DNA of 64,000 bases. Source: JAJFFW01 sp038531315 (GTDB lineage: Bacteria; Pseudomonadota; Alphaproteobacteria; Caulobacterales; Parvularculaceae). The DNA is taken from the NCBI GenBank assembly GCA_038531315.1, contig JBCBBT010000008.1, forward strand, positions 1 through 64,000, given 5' to 3'. The notes below the pieces were generated by a model, which saw only the letters and a program-made list of their open reading frames with translations, did no database searches and had not been told where the DNA came from. Shown here piece after piece: positions 34,978-43,292 of the stretch; positions within the stretch are counted from its first letter, which is position 1; every line of letters begins with the position of its first letter. The position numbers were made by a program, and so were the translations under genes.

Positions 34978-35685
34978 CTAGTTGAGGCTATCGGCAATCT
35001 GTTCCAGCGCTTCGGGGCGATGGAGCATGATCAGCCCATCCTTGCCTTCAAGAACCCCGTCGTCTTCCCACATTTTGAGGTGACGATTGACATTTTCCCG
35101 GACGACGCCGGCATGGGCGCCGAGATTGGCCTGGCTCAACTTGATATCCACAAGAACACCGCCGGAGGGCTGAACCTTTCCGTACTGACTGGCCAGGCGC
35201 AACAAAGCCCGCGCAAGGCGCGGGCCCGCCTGCAATGTCGTCATTTCCTCAACGAATTTGTCGGTCTTGCGCAGCCGGCCGCACAGCACACGGATAATAT
35301 TAAGCGCCGCCTTCGGGTGTTCTTCAAGAAATCCCATGAAGACGCTCCGCCGCAGGACGAGCGCACGGGTTTTTTCAATCACGATCGCGCCGGCCGTGCG
35401 CGGGCCGCTGTCGAGAACTGCAATTTCACCCAGAACTTCGCCGGGGCCCATGAAACACAAAACTGTTTCTTTGCCCGCTGGGGATATCGTCACGATTTTG
35501 ACGCGCCCTGACAAGATCACGAACAAGCTGTCGCCGTCTTCGCCCTGATTGAAAATCGCTTTGCGGGCGCTGAAAATCTTCGTCTGCGTCAGCCCGACCA
35601 GTTCGCCCAACGCCTCATCGTCCAGCACTTTGAAAAAATCGTGCTGGCGCAATTCGTATAAGAGACTTTTATCGACCGCCGTCAT
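34978..35685 (-). CDS. Crp/Fnr-family transcriptional regulator
   Basis: 235 residues. An N-terminal cyclic-nucleotide-binding beta barrel (about 18-125) contains IFNQGEDGDSLFVILSGRVKI and FGEI-type segment GEVLGEIAVLDSGPRT, but the Arg that binds the phosphate in true CRP proteins is part of a GPRTAGA variant, so cAMP binding is uncertain. A hinge helix is followed by a winged helix-turn-helix at about 180-205 (LSQANLGAHAGVVRENVNRHL). There is no Cys cluster of the FNR type, so oxygen sensing by Fe-S is not predicted. The gene points toward the tldD operon and away from the CHRD gene; the 430-nt region in front may hold its own site. Confidence 0.88.
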   Translation of the reverse strand: MTAVDKSLLYELRQHDFFKVLDDEALGELVGLTQTKIFSARKAIFNQGEDGDSLFVILSGRVKIVTISPAGKETVLCFMGPGEVLGEIAVLDSGPRTAGAIVIEKTRALVLRRSVFMGFLEEHPKAALNIIRVLCGRLRKTDKFVEEMTTLQAGPRLARALLRLASQYGKVQPSGGVLVDIKLSQANLGAHAGVVRENVNRHLKMWEDDGVLEGKDGLIMLHRPEALEQIADSLN

Positions 35686-36115
35686 TGACCCATTCCCCGA
35701 TTGTGGTCTCGATATAAGGCGCTGGCCCCGCGCGTTTGTGGCCTACATCACACGCATCACAGAATGATATTATATATCAGAACGGGCTCGCAAGAAACTC
35801 GCCAACTGATTAATTTATACTGTACTTTCAATGATTTATTCGCTGTCGCTGTTGTTTGCGGCGCCCTTGATCACAAAATCCGCTGACGCTCCGTGCTGAT
35901 AATGCGCTGCGTTTGCGTCGGTAAAACGCTCATAGCACGTCGATCGACGCATATGGTGGAACGCCGCCGGCCGCGTCGCCGAAGACGCTCGTGCCGTTCC
36001 CTGAAAAGGGACGCTTAAGGAGTATTTTTCACGCTGCGCTGGCGCAGCGCCGCTCGATCCGGTAGAGGAAAAGCGTTGCGTTTGACTGGCTGAGTTTATT
36101 CTTGGAGGGAGACTA
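35686..36115 (+). promoter_or_regulatory. 430-nt divergent intergenic region
   Basis: No ORF was supported here. It holds an AT-rich inverted repeat, TGATAT-TAT-ATATCA at 35765-35779, in front of the Crp/Fnr gene. Close to the plus-strand gene are a GCTGCG/CGCAGC hairpin (about 36032-36047) and a good GGAGG site before the ATG at 36116. Both units probably start transcription in this stretch, but no clear -35/-10 pair was found. Confidence 0.4.
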
Positions 36116-36724
36116 ATGAAATCATTTGACTACAGAGCAAAAATCGCGGCGGTGATCGCTGCTGCGTTCGCGGCGGCGGCGCCCCTCACGCCCGCCTCGG
36201 CGGAAGTCCTGCAATTTGCCGGCGCGCTCGACGGATCGCAAGAAGTCCCCGACCCCGTTATCACAGACGCTTTCGGCGACGGCTTGTTGCTGGTCGATAC
36301 GGTCGCGCAATCGGTTTCGTTCAGCCTCAATGTCGTCGGCATTGATCTCGACGCGTTAAATGACGGTCTGATTGCTAACGCCGATCTCGGCCCGGTGCAT
36401 CTGCACAACGCCGCCTTCGGGATCAACGGGCCGATCATCGTGCCGTTTGCCTTCGACAGCGCCGCCTATCAGGACACGGCGGACGGGTTTTCGCTGACGA
36501 TCACTGATTTTTCCTTCGCCGACGCCGTCGCGCAATCGGGCTCGATGCTGACATTCGACGATTTCGTGAACGAGCTGATCGCCGGAAATTTCTATATTAA
36601 TGTGCATACCGATCTTTTTGGCGGCGGGGAAATTCGCGGCCAGCTGAGCCAGGTCCCGGCGCCGGGCGCCATCGGTTTGTTCCTGATCGGCGCCGGCGCT
36701 TTGCGGCTGTTTCGGCGCAGGTAA
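36116..36724 (+). CDS. CHRD-domain protein with PEP-CTERM-like sorting tail
   Basis: 202 residues. A signal peptide at 1-29 (ending PASA) is followed by a CHRD fold, with SFSLNVVGIDLDALN and a central LGPVHLHNAAFG typical of the family. The C-terminus is VPAPGAIGLFLIGAGALRLFRRR in parts: a VPAPGA motif, a hydrophobic helix and an Arg cluster, a sorting signal for exosortase-type surface anchoring. No exosortase gene lies in the window, so it must be encoded elsewhere for this reading to hold. GGAGG precedes the ATG. CHRD proteins are of unknown function, often found with extracellular or surface proteins. Confidence 0.85.
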   Translation: MKSFDYRAKIAAVIAAAFAAAAPLTPASAEVLQFAGALDGSQEVPDPVITDAFGDGLLLVDTVAQSVSFSLNVVGIDLDALNDGLIANADLGPVHLHNAAFGINGPIIVPFAFDSAAYQDTADGFSLTITDFSFADAVAQSGSMLTFDDFVNELIAGNFYINVHTDLFGGGEIRGQLSQVPAPGAIGLFLIGAGALRLFRRR

Positions 36725-36750
36725 CGCTCCTTTTCAGCTTTCCAATCAAC

Positions 36751-36781
36751 AAGGGCCTCTTTGATGAGGCGCTCTTTTTTT
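36751..36781 (+). terminator. Probable terminator after the CHRD gene
   Basis: GCCTC and GAGGC pair around a six-base TTTGAT loop, extended by a partly matched GGG/GCTC flank, and are followed by seven T (36775-36781). It ends the CHRD transcript 27 nt after its stop. The stem is short and has one mismatch. Confidence 0.6.
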
Positions 36782-36851
36782 GTCGCGCGGCATTTTAAGA
36801 CGCAGCGCGGCGGCGTTTGAAGGCCCCATCCGACTCGCGTAGACAAGCGCC

Positions 36852-37721
36852 ATGCCGGCTCGGTCTTTTGTTACGCGTTTTGCGCCCTCCCCGACGGGCT
36901 ATCTGCACCTCGGGCACGCCTATTCGGCGCTGGTCGCCGCCAGAGCCGCCAGGGACGCCGGCGGCGCATGTCTCTTGCGGATCGAAGACATCGACAAAGG
37001 GCGCTGCAAACCAGAATATGAAGCCGCGATACTGGAAGACTTATCCTGGCTCGGTCTTTCATGGCCATCGCCGGTTCGTCGGCAGTCAGATCATTTTTCA
37101 GACTATAAAGCCGCACTGACGCGGTTGATCGACAAAGGCGTCGTCTATCGTTGCTTCAAAACCCGAAAGGAAGTCGCGGACGCCATCGCCAGCGCGCCGC
37201 ATGCGCCGCCTGCGGGACCGGAAGGCCCCGTTTACAGGGGCGGGCCATTGCCCGCAGACGAAGAAAATGCGCTCATTGAACGCGGCGCGCCCTTCGCGTG
37301 GCGGCTGTCGATCGACCGGGCGCGCGAGGCCCTCGGCGCGCGGTTTTCAACGCTCGCTTTTACAACCGAGAGCCTTGAGGGCGAGGCCGCCAAAACCTTC
37401 CGCGCGGCGCCGGAAAAATTCGGCGACGCTGTGATCGCCCGAAAAGACGCCGGCGCCAGCTATCACCTCGCATCGGTGCATGACGATGCGTTACAGGGCG
37501 TCAGCCACGTTATTCGCGGCGAAGACCTCGCCGAGGCGGCGCATCTTCACACGCTCCTGCAAGCGCTTCTTGACGCGCCGCATCCGGTTTATCGCACGCA
37601 CAAACTGATCACCGATGAAACCGGCAAGCGGCTCGCCAAGCGCGACAAGGCCGTGACGTTGCGCGCGCTGCGCGCAGGCGGCGCATCGCCCGGCGATATC
37701 AGAAAACAACTCGGTTTGTAG
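36852..37721 (+). CDS. gluQ: Glutamyl-Q tRNA(Asp) synthetase
   Basis: Attaches glutamate to the queuosine base of tRNA(Asp). The product (289 residues) is a truncated GluRS-like catalytic domain with HLGHAYSA as the class I HIGH motif, FAPSPTGYLH at the start, and RLAKRDKAVTLR as the KMSKS equivalent, after which the anticodon-binding domain is missing, as expected for this enzyme. The Rossmann core segments (RIEDIDKGRC, LVFTHVIRGEDLAEA-like) match. ATG at 36852. It is the only gene of tRNA modification seen here. Convergent to a DUF1287 gene. Confidence 0.95.
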   Translation: MPARSFVTRFAPSPTGYLHLGHAYSALVAARAARDAGGACLLRIEDIDKGRCKPEYEAAILEDLSWLGLSWPSPVRRQSDHFSDYKAALTRLIDKGVVYRCFKTRKEVADAIASAPHAPPAGPEGPVYRGGPLPADEENALIERGAPFAWRLSIDRAREALGARFSTLAFTTESLEGEAAKTFRAAPEKFGDAVIARKDAGASYHLASVHDDALQGVSHVIRGEDLAEAAHLHTLLQALLDAPHPVYRTHKLITDETGKRLAKRDKAVTLRALRAGGASPGDIRKQLGL

Positions 37722-37779
37722 ACCAACGAAAGCGCCCGACCTCTCCTCGCGGGCTGCTGCGCGCGCCCGGCGGCGCGGG

Positions 37780-38517
37780 CTAACGCGCGGGCGCGCGGCT
37801 TTGCGCCCGCGCGACGGCGATGTCGCTGGTCAGACGATAATGACCTGTCATGGGCCAGGAAAAAAGAACGTCCTCTTCGCGCGGCCCCTCGCCGATATTG
37901 TGGACGACCATCGGCCATCCCGATGCGCCGATGCGATCGGTGACGATCCCGATATGCGGCAAGGAGCCTGCGTCGCCGCGCAAATTCCACGCGACGATAT
38001 CGCCAGCCTGATAGTCCACGGGCGCGGCGCTCGCCGCGAGACGCGCGCCAATCCGTGTCAGGAATGTTTCGATATTGGGAACGCGCCGGTGGTCAATATT
38101 TCTGTCAGGACGCTGAAGACCCCAGATGCGGGGATAAGCGGCGAAGGCCGCGCGCATGTCCTCATGGATCAGCACCTGAAGATCGAGTTCAACGCCGCGC
38201 AGCGCCCGCACGATTACATCGGCGCAGACCCCGCGGTCAGGCGGGACGTCGCCGCCCGGATAGGCGAGCGACACATAGGCCGGATCGTAGACGACGCGAT
38301 GGTGCGTGCGCGCGCGCGCCGCCTCGGAAATGCGCTCACCGAGCGGCGCGGGACTTTGCGCAATTGGCGTCACAGCGCTTTGCGCGCCTGTCGTAACTGC
38401 GCTTCGCGCGCCTATCGTGACTGCGCTTCGCGCGGGGGCGGACGCAGACAACTGAAAGCAGGCGAGCCCCGCCGTGAAAGCCGCCATAACGCGAAATCGC
38501 CGATCACAAATCCTCAT
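37780..38517 (-). CDS. DUF1287 protein, exported
   Basis: 245 residues. A signal-like stretch (about 9-28) is followed by a Ser/Ala/Thr-rich linker that contains three 8-residue repeats, SAVTIGAR-type, encoded by a 24-bp tandem repeat. The main domain (about 75-240) is DUF1287, with PPDRGVCADVIVRALRG bearing the Cys, HIGIVTDR with the His, and RPDRNIDHRRVPN, a papain-like NlpC/P60-type arrangement; a peptidase or amidase role in the cell wall is inferred. The first ATG has an AAAGAGA site five nt ahead and is kept. Length variation in the linker may be frequent because of the repeat. Confidence 0.82.
   Translation of the reverse strand: MRICDRRFRVMAAFTAGLACFQLSASAPARSAVTIGARSAVTTGAQSAVTPIAQSPAPLGERISEAARARTHHRVVYDPAYVSLAYPGGDVPPDRGVCADVIVRALRGVELDLQVLIHEDMRAAFAAYPRIWGLQRPDRNIDHRRVPNIETFLTRIGARLAASAAPVDYQAGDIVAWNLRGDAGSLPHIGIVTDRIGASGWPMVVHNIGEGPREEDVLFSWPMTGHYRLTSDIAVARAQSRAPAR
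38361..38432. repeat. 24-bp tandem repeat, three copies, inside the DUF1287 gene
   Basis: Units at 38361-38384, 38385-38408 and 38409-38432; the last two differ at two positions and the first is worn. In the minus-strand frame each encodes eight residues of the linker (SAVTIGAR-like), so copy-number change would keep the frame. Confidence 0.85.
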
Positions 38518-38626
38518 AATCTCTTTATGGCATGAAAATTTGTCGAGAATTCGCCGCGAGTTTGTTTATAAGACGAAGCGGGGGACCGGGCTTTAACCAA
38601 GCCAAAATATAAAAACGGAGGGCGAT

Positions 38627-39046
38627 ATGAGGGCTTTGGTCCTGTTTCTGCTGCGCGTCACAACGGGCGGCTTGCTGATCATCTGGGGGTTAATCAAGGC
38701 GACGGCGCCGGAAGCCGCACAGCGCGTTTCGGACACCTACTATTCGGGATATCTGAGCGCGGAGGCGTTGCAATTTCCGCTCGGCGCGGCGCAGGTCATT
38801 CTCGGCGTTCTGGTCATTCTCGGCCTGATGCGCGTTGTTGTTTATCCGCTGCAAGCGATCGTTCTGGGGCTCGGCGCGGCGGCGATCTGGCAATATCTGG
38901 CCGATCCGCTGGGGCTCTATCTGTTGACGGCGGAGACCCGTCAGGTGCTGTTCTTCCCATCCTCGACGGTTTTCGCAGCCTCGCTCGTCCTGTTGGCGTT
39001 CGGGCGCGACGACGCCATTGCAATCGACACATTGTTTGGGCGCTAG
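38627..39046 (+). CDS. DoxX-like membrane protein
   Basis: 139 residues, four hydrophobic helices at about 4-24, 47-66, 71-90 and 110-126. The overall pattern (small, four helices, RVTTGGLLIIWGLIKA at the start) resembles the DoxX/DoxD-like family of membrane proteins. Function in this family is uncertain; some members take part in redox reactions. Its stop codon lies in the first unit of a 20-bp tandem repeat. The ATG follows a purine-rich AAAAACGGAGGGCGAT site. Alone in its unit. Confidence 0.72.
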   Translation: MRALVLFLLRVTTGGLLIIWGLIKATAPEAAQRVSDTYYSGYLSAEALQFPLGAAQVILGVLVILGLMRVVVYPLQAIVLGLGAAAIWQYLADPLGLYLLTAETRQVLFFPSSTVFAASLVLLAFGRDDAIAIDTLFGR

Positions 39047-39120
39047 CCGCCATGTTTGGACGCTAGCCGCCATGTTTGCGCCCTAGTCGCCATGCTTGCG
39101 CGCTAGCGGCCATTTTTCGC
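39041..39120. repeat. 20-bp tandem repeat, four copies, starting at the DoxX-like stop codon
   Basis: CGCTAGCCGCCATGTTTGGA at 39041 is followed by three more 20-bp units at 39061, 39081 and 39101 with a few substitutions. The first unit contains the last codon and TAG of the gene, so the gene end has been copied three more times. Confidence 0.95.
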
Positions 39121-39202
39121 CGGCGCCTCGATGATCGCGCCTGCAAAGCGCGATCAGGCGCCGTGTCGGCGCGGCGAACCGATCGCGCGTCCGCTAAAAA
39201 AA

Positions 39203-39242
39203 CCCTCCTGCGCGCCCTACATCCAGGGTGTTGTCAGGAGGG
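39203..39242 (+). promoter_or_regulatory. Hairpin that hides the yccF ribosome binding site
   Basis: CCCTCCTG (39203-39210) pairs with CAGGAGGG (39235-39242), which contains the strong Shine-Dalgarno sequence just 5 nt before the yccF ATG. Inside the loop CCCT (39215-39218) pairs with AGGG (39225-39228). In the mRNA this would block ribosome entry until opened, so it may be a riboregulator or an RNA thermometer. On the minus strand the same stem is followed by a T run and could act as a terminator. Confidence 0.6.
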
Positions 39243-39247
39243 ATTTC

Positions 39248-39709
39248 ATGTTTCGCGATCACCCATTGTCAGGCGAAGCCCAGACCGATCCGCTTTCGGT
39301 TCTGTTGAATATCTTGTGGCTGGTGCTCGGCGGCGCGCTCGCGGCGCTCGGGTGGTTTGTCGCTGCACTGATCATGGCCATTACAATTATCGGCCTGCCA
39401 TGGGCGCGCGCCGCATGGGACAACGGCGTTTACACGCTGTGGCCGTTCGGCGCGCGGCCGGTCTCGCGCGAAGGCCTTTACGGACCGGATATCGGCACGG
39501 GGCCCCTCGGCTTTATCGGCAATCTGATCTGGTTCGTGCTCGCCGGCTGGTGGCTCGCGCTGGGCCATTTCGTCGCCGCGATCGGCCTTGCGATCACAAT
39601 AATCGGACTGCCCTTCGCCTGGGCGCACCTGAAGCTCGCCGGCTATTCGCTCTGGCCCATTGGACGGTCGATTGTCGGCCACACTGTGCGCCCGGCGTAT
39701 CGAATGTAG
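39248..39709 (+). CDS. YccF-family membrane protein
   Basis: 153 residues. The YccF domain is made of two similar halves, ALIMAITIIGLPWARAAW and AIGLAITIIGLPFAWAHL, each a membrane helix pair, connected by a loop. The ATG at 39248 is preceded by a perfect AGGAGG five nt upstream, so the start is certain even though the frame is open further upstream. The family is widespread and of unknown function, possibly a transporter or membrane-organising protein. The site is within a hairpin (see the regulatory entry). The only gene on this strand here; a CPBP gene converges downstream. Confidence 0.88.
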   Translation: MFRDHPLSGEAQTDPLSVLLNILWLVLGGALAALGWFVAALIMAITIIGLPWARAAWDNGVYTLWPFGARPVSREGLYGPDIGTGPLGFIGNLIWFVLAGWWLALGHFVAAIGLAITIIGLPFAWAHLKLAGYSLWPIGRSIVGHTVRPAYRM

Positions 39710-39759
39710 GCAATCGACGGCAGCAACGATCTTTCCTCGAGGCTGATTGATGCGCACCG

Positions 39760-40485
39760 TCAGGATGGATCTATACCCAGGAAGGTGATGGTAAAAACCG
39801 CAGTGTCCATCAGGCCGTGCAACAATATCAGCGGCCACAAATTTCTTTTTAACAACAAGAAAACGCCGCCGAAGGCGATCCCGATGGCGCCTGTAATAAC
39901 GAAGCCTCGTAGACCCTGATAATAGATATGACCGACGCCGAAAATGAGCGCAGCGATGATAATGGCCAATATCGGTCCGACTGGGGTAGGGCGAAATAAT
40001 GCGCTGAGACGGGTCACTAGATAGCCGCGAAAAAACATTTCTTCGCCGAAAGCTGCGGCGGTCCATACGATCGCGAGCCACAATAAAAACATTGCCGGAT
40101 TCGCCTCGACATCGCCGAACCGCTCGTCGACGCCTTCGGGCACGGTGGTTATGAATTCGATTTCATAGTGTTCGCCAAGCAACAGGATCGGCGCAACGGC
40201 CCCGGCAAACGCCGCAAGCGCCAGTAATGTCTGGGGAAGGATCAACACCCTTGAACGCCACGTCTTCAGCGGCGCCAACCCAAAGTCCCGCCACCGCAAC
40301 CCTTGCGAACGCAAATAGATCGTCAGGAGTATAAGCAGGACGTACAGCGACAATGGCCCCGCAAAACGCCAGAAAAATATCAAGAACAGCTGCTTAATCG
40401 CAAATGCGAGCGCCACGAAAAACAAGATTTCCAACGCCAGCCGCCCCGGCGGGACTAGCTGATTTGTATCGCGATCAATGGTCAT
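39760..40485 (-). CDS. CPBP-family intramembrane protease
   Basis: 241 residues, about seven hydrophobic helices. The motifs FGEEMFFRGY, FGVGHIYYQG and HGLMDT at the expected spacing identify the CPBP/Abi family, with Glu-Glu, Arg and two His as likely catalytic residues. The segment between helices 3 and 4 is a polar loop (EIEFITTVPEGVDERFGDVEA) larger than in most. A second, unrelated CPBP gene lies at 34491. The gene is followed at the 3' end by the convergent yccF and is preceded by an AraC-type regulator 19 nt away on the same strand, which might control it. Confidence 0.86.
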   Translation of the reverse strand: MTIDRDTNQLVPPGRLALEILFFVALAFAIKQLFLIFFWRFAGPLSLYVLLILLTIYLRSQGLRWRDFGLAPLKTWRSRVLILPQTLLALAAFAGAVAPILLLGEHYEIEFITTVPEGVDERFGDVEANPAMFLLWLAIVWTAAAFGEEMFFRGYLVTRLSALFRPTPVGPILAIIIAALIFGVGHIYYQGLRGFVITGAIGIAFGGVFLLLKRNLWPLILLHGLMDTAVFTITFLGIDPS

Positions 40486-40504
40486 TCAGCGCGATTAGCG
40501 CAAA

Positions 40505-41281
40505 TCAACCCCGGGCGTCTTGAACGATCGTGCGCCACCGGGCGGGCGTCAGCCCGTAGGCTTTCTTAAAATGGCGCGTGAAGTGACTTTGGTCTGCAAA
40601 ACCGGCCTCTGCGGCTGCAGCGGCGATCGTTGCGCCCGCCAGCAACATTGCACACGCATTTTCAATGCGGCGCATGACAAGATATCGATAAGGACTGGTG
40701 CCGAAAAAGCGCCGGAAATCACGCGTCAGCGCATAGCGATCGTGACCGGCGGCCAATTCGATATCCTGCAGCGAAACCGTTCCGGCGATGTTAGCGTCGA
40801 GAAAACTTTTCGCACGGTGAACAGCACGCAAATTCGCTGTTTCAACTTTTTGCGGCCTTTGATCACAAGCGCAAAGCGCGACGGCGATGTTGTAAAGGGC
40901 GTCTTCAAGTTCAAGCCCTTCGAGCGGTTCACTAAGGTCGTCGAGGACGACGCGCACGGCGGCGAGCAACGCCGGACAGGAAGAAACGCCTTCTTTGACA
41001 AAAGGCAACGGCGCATTGCCCAAAATTGCACTGATAATTGCCGGCTGAATATATAGCGTTCGAAATGTGAACGCGTCGTCCGTTCCGGCGCGGCCATCGT
41101 GCAGCTCGTCCGGATAAAGGACAACAACTTGTCCCGGCGCCGATGAACGCGAAACGCCGCGATAATCGAACGCCTGGATGCCGCCAAGCGTCAGGCTGAT
41201 CGCATAGGCGTCATGGCGATGCGGCGCGAATGCGCGCCCGCAAAGACTTGCGCCGATCCTGCTGATCCCTTTGTGGAACAT
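40505..41281 (-). CDS. AraC-family transcriptional regulator
   Basis: 258 residues. An N-terminal cupin-type sensing domain with FAPHRHDAYAISL and VVLYPDELHDGR (metal- or ligand-binding His), and a C-terminal DNA-binding domain of two helix-turn-helix units (about 155-258): LQDIELAAGHDRYALTRDFRRFFG and AAAAAEAGFADQSHFTRHFKKAYG, the AraC signature. Located just upstream of the CPBP gene on the same strand. The effector is unknown. It could regulate that gene or the opposite unit. The start is the first ATG of the frame. Confidence 0.9.
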   Translation of the reverse strand: MFHKGISRIGASLCGRAFAPHRHDAYAISLTLGGIQAFDYRGVSRSSAPGQVVVLYPDELHDGRAGTDDAFTFRTLYIQPAIISAILGNAPLPFVKEGVSSCPALLAAVRVVLDDLSEPLEGLELEDALYNIAVALCACDQRPQKVETANLRAVHRAKSFLDANIAGTVSLQDIELAAGHDRYALTRDFRRFFGTSPYRYLVMRRIENACAMLLAGATIAAAAAEAGFADQSHFTRHFKKAYGLTPARWRTIVQDARG

Positions 41282-41444
41282 AGCTCTGTGCGCTCAAATT
41301 GTCGTCGTCGTCTTCTGCGCCGGGATCGCAATGACCGTCAGGGAAGAGCATCCGGAAGCGAAGCGCGCTCGTTTGATGAAAGCGACATATAGACCGCCCG
41401 CGGGCCAGATGCGAGCCACACAATACCGGCGCGCCGCAGGCGCC

Positions 41445-43007
41445 CTATCGCCAAATCGATTTACCGGTTCCGGGCAGGCCCAGCTCGCGCCACATCCCGT
41501 CAACTTTGGCGACGACGTCCTTGTCCATGCGGATTTGCTCGCCCCATTCGCGATGGGTTTCCGGCGGCAGCTTGTTGGTGGCGTCGAGGCCGATTTTCGA
41601 TCCGAGACCGGATTCCGGCGAGGCGAAATCGAGATAATCGATCGGCGTATTTTCAATCACGGTGATATCGCGCGCCGGGTCCATCCGTGTAGAGAGGGCC
41701 CACATGACGTCTTTCCAGTCGCGGGCGTTGATCTCATCGTCAACGACGATCACCCATTTGGTGTACATAAACTGACGCAGATACGACCACGCCCCCATCA
41801 TCACGCGTTTGGCGTGACCGGGATAGGCTTTCTTCATCGAAATGACCGCGATCCGATAGCTGCACCCTTCGGGCGGCAACCAGAAATCGGTGACTTCGGG
41901 AAATTGCTGCTGCAGGAGGGGAATAAAGACCTCGTTCAGCGCTTCCCCGAGAACGCTCGGCTCGTCCGGCGGCCGGCCCGTAAAGGTCGAGAGATAAATC
42001 GGGTTCTTCCGCATGGTGATTGCTGAAATCGTGAACACCGGAAACCGCTCAACCGAATTATAATACCCGGTGTGGTCGCCATAGGGCCCTTCATCTGCAT
42101 ACTCATCAAGTGAGACATGGCCCTCTAGGACAATTTCGGCCTCCGCCGGCACTTTGAGCGGCACGGTTTTGCAATCGACCAGCTCAGCCTTGCGCCCGCG
42201 CATCAGTCCCGCAAAGTGATACTCAGAAAGCGTGTCCGGCACTGGCGTCACCGCCGCCAGAATGACGCCCGGGTCCGCGCCAAGAACGGCGGCCGCCGGC
42301 AGGGGGTCGCGTTTTTCTTTTTCCCAGCGGCCATATTGCTGCGCGCCGCCGCGATGGGCGAGCCAGCGCATAATCGTCTTGTTGCGGCCGATCTTCTGCA
42401 TACGGTAAATACCGAGATTGAAGTCGTCTTCCTTCGACGACGACGGGCCCTTGGTGACGATCAGCGGCCAGGTGATCAGCGGCGACGGCTCGCCGGGCCA
42501 GCAGGTCTGGATCGGCAGGGCATCAAGATTGACGTCCTCGCCTTGGAGGACGATTTCCTGACAGGGCGCGCCCATCATCCGGGTTGACGGCTTCATCGAC
42601 AGAACCGTCTTGGCGAGCGGGATTAATTCAAGCGCGTCCTTCAGCCCGCCCGGCGGTTCCGGCTGGCGCAGGAATGCGAGCGTCTCGCCGACCGCGCGCA
42701 AGGCTTCGGCGTCCGTGCGCGCGCCCTCGCCGGGCGCGCCGCCCGCCCCGTCGCCGCCGGTCTTCAGCGTGACCCCCATGGCGACGCGTTTGACTGTCCC
42801 GAAAAGATTGACCAGCACCGGCATATCGCTGATCCGCCCGTCTTCCAGAACCGGCTTTTCGAAAAGCACCGCCGGACCGCCTTCGGCAAGCAGCCGGGTC
42901 TGGATTTCCGTCATTTCCAGAACCGTGGAAACCGGCGCCGAGACGCGCACCAGCTCGCCGTCGGCTTCGAGCTTTTCGATAAAATCTCGTAAGGATTTGT
43001 ATGACAT
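41445..43007 (-). CDS. ubiD: UbiD-family decarboxylase (3-octaprenyl-4-hydroxybenzoate carboxy-lyase)
   Basis: 520 residues; decarboxylates the aromatic ring in ubiquinone synthesis with prenylated FMN as cofactor. Typical segments are PCQEIVLQGEDVNLDALPIQ, DEYADEGPYGDHTGYYNSVERFPVF, which carries the conserved Glu and His of the active site, and EALNEVFIPLLQQQFPEV. The ATG at 43007 gives MSYKSLRDFIEKLEADGELV, the conserved start of the family; a longer frame would add unrelated residues. The prenyltransferase partner UbiX is not in the window. Upstream on the same strand are short GC-rich repeats. Confidence 0.93.
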   Translation of the reverse strand: MSYKSLRDFIEKLEADGELVRVSAPVSTVLEMTEIQTRLLAEGGPAVLFEKPVLEDGRISDMPVLVNLFGTVKRVAMGVTLKTGGDGAGGAPGEGARTDAEALRAVGETLAFLRQPEPPGGLKDALELIPLAKTVLSMKPSTRMMGAPCQEIVLQGEDVNLDALPIQTCWPGEPSPLITWPLIVTKGPSSSKEDDFNLGIYRMQKIGRNKTIMRWLAHRGGAQQYGRWEKEKRDPLPAAAVLGADPGVILAAVTPVPDTLSEYHFAGLMRGRKAELVDCKTVPLKVPAEAEIVLEGHVSLDEYADEGPYGDHTGYYNSVERFPVFTISAITMRKNPIYLSTFTGRPPDEPSVLGEALNEVFIPLLQQQFPEVTDFWLPPEGCSYRIAVISMKKAYPGHAKRVMMGAWSYLRQFMYTKWVIVVDDEINARDWKDVMWALSTRMDPARDITVIENTPIDYLDFASPESGLGSKIGLDATNKLPPETHREWGEQIRMDKDVVAKVDGMWRELGLPGTGKSIWR

Positions 43008-43120
43008 GATGGCGCTCTTGAAGTCGTTCAGGATCGTAGTGATACGCCGGGGCGACAGGGCGCGCCATCGCCGCCCGCCGCGATTAACCGCGCCATGACC
43101 GCGCATGCGTCGCGCCGGTC

Positions 43121-43168
43121 GGGGGCGCATTGAGGGGGCGCATTGAGAGAGCGCATTGCGGGGGCGCC
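43121..43168. repeat. 13-bp tandem repeat, three and a half copies
   Basis: GGGGGCGCATTGA at 43121-43133 and 43134-43146, then GAGAGCGCATTGC and GGGGGCGCC. It lies upstream of ubiD on its own strand and also upstream of the plus-strand gene at 43293, so it could affect either promoter. Confidence 0.85.
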
Positions 43169-43292
43169 GGTCCGGCGACCATGAAGGCGACGCGGGCCCC
43201 GCTTTACTATTGGCCGCGAGGTCCTATCTTCGCACGATTGCCAACGTCTGGGGGGAGGCCCGCCCGGCGAAACCGAAGGAGCCGGCCTCGGC

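Noticed and set aside
35765..35779. FNR/FixK box in front of the Crp/Fnr gene
   Set aside because: The half sites TGATAT and ATATCA are three bases apart, giving the wrong spacing for TTGAT-N4-ATCAA, and the tract is AT-rich by itself.
39041..39120. CRISPR array
   Set aside because: The 20-bp units are head to tail without spacers, and no cas gene is present.
38627..39242. Mobile element bounded by repeats
   Set aside because: No transposase or terminal inverted repeats; the repeats are local tandem copies.
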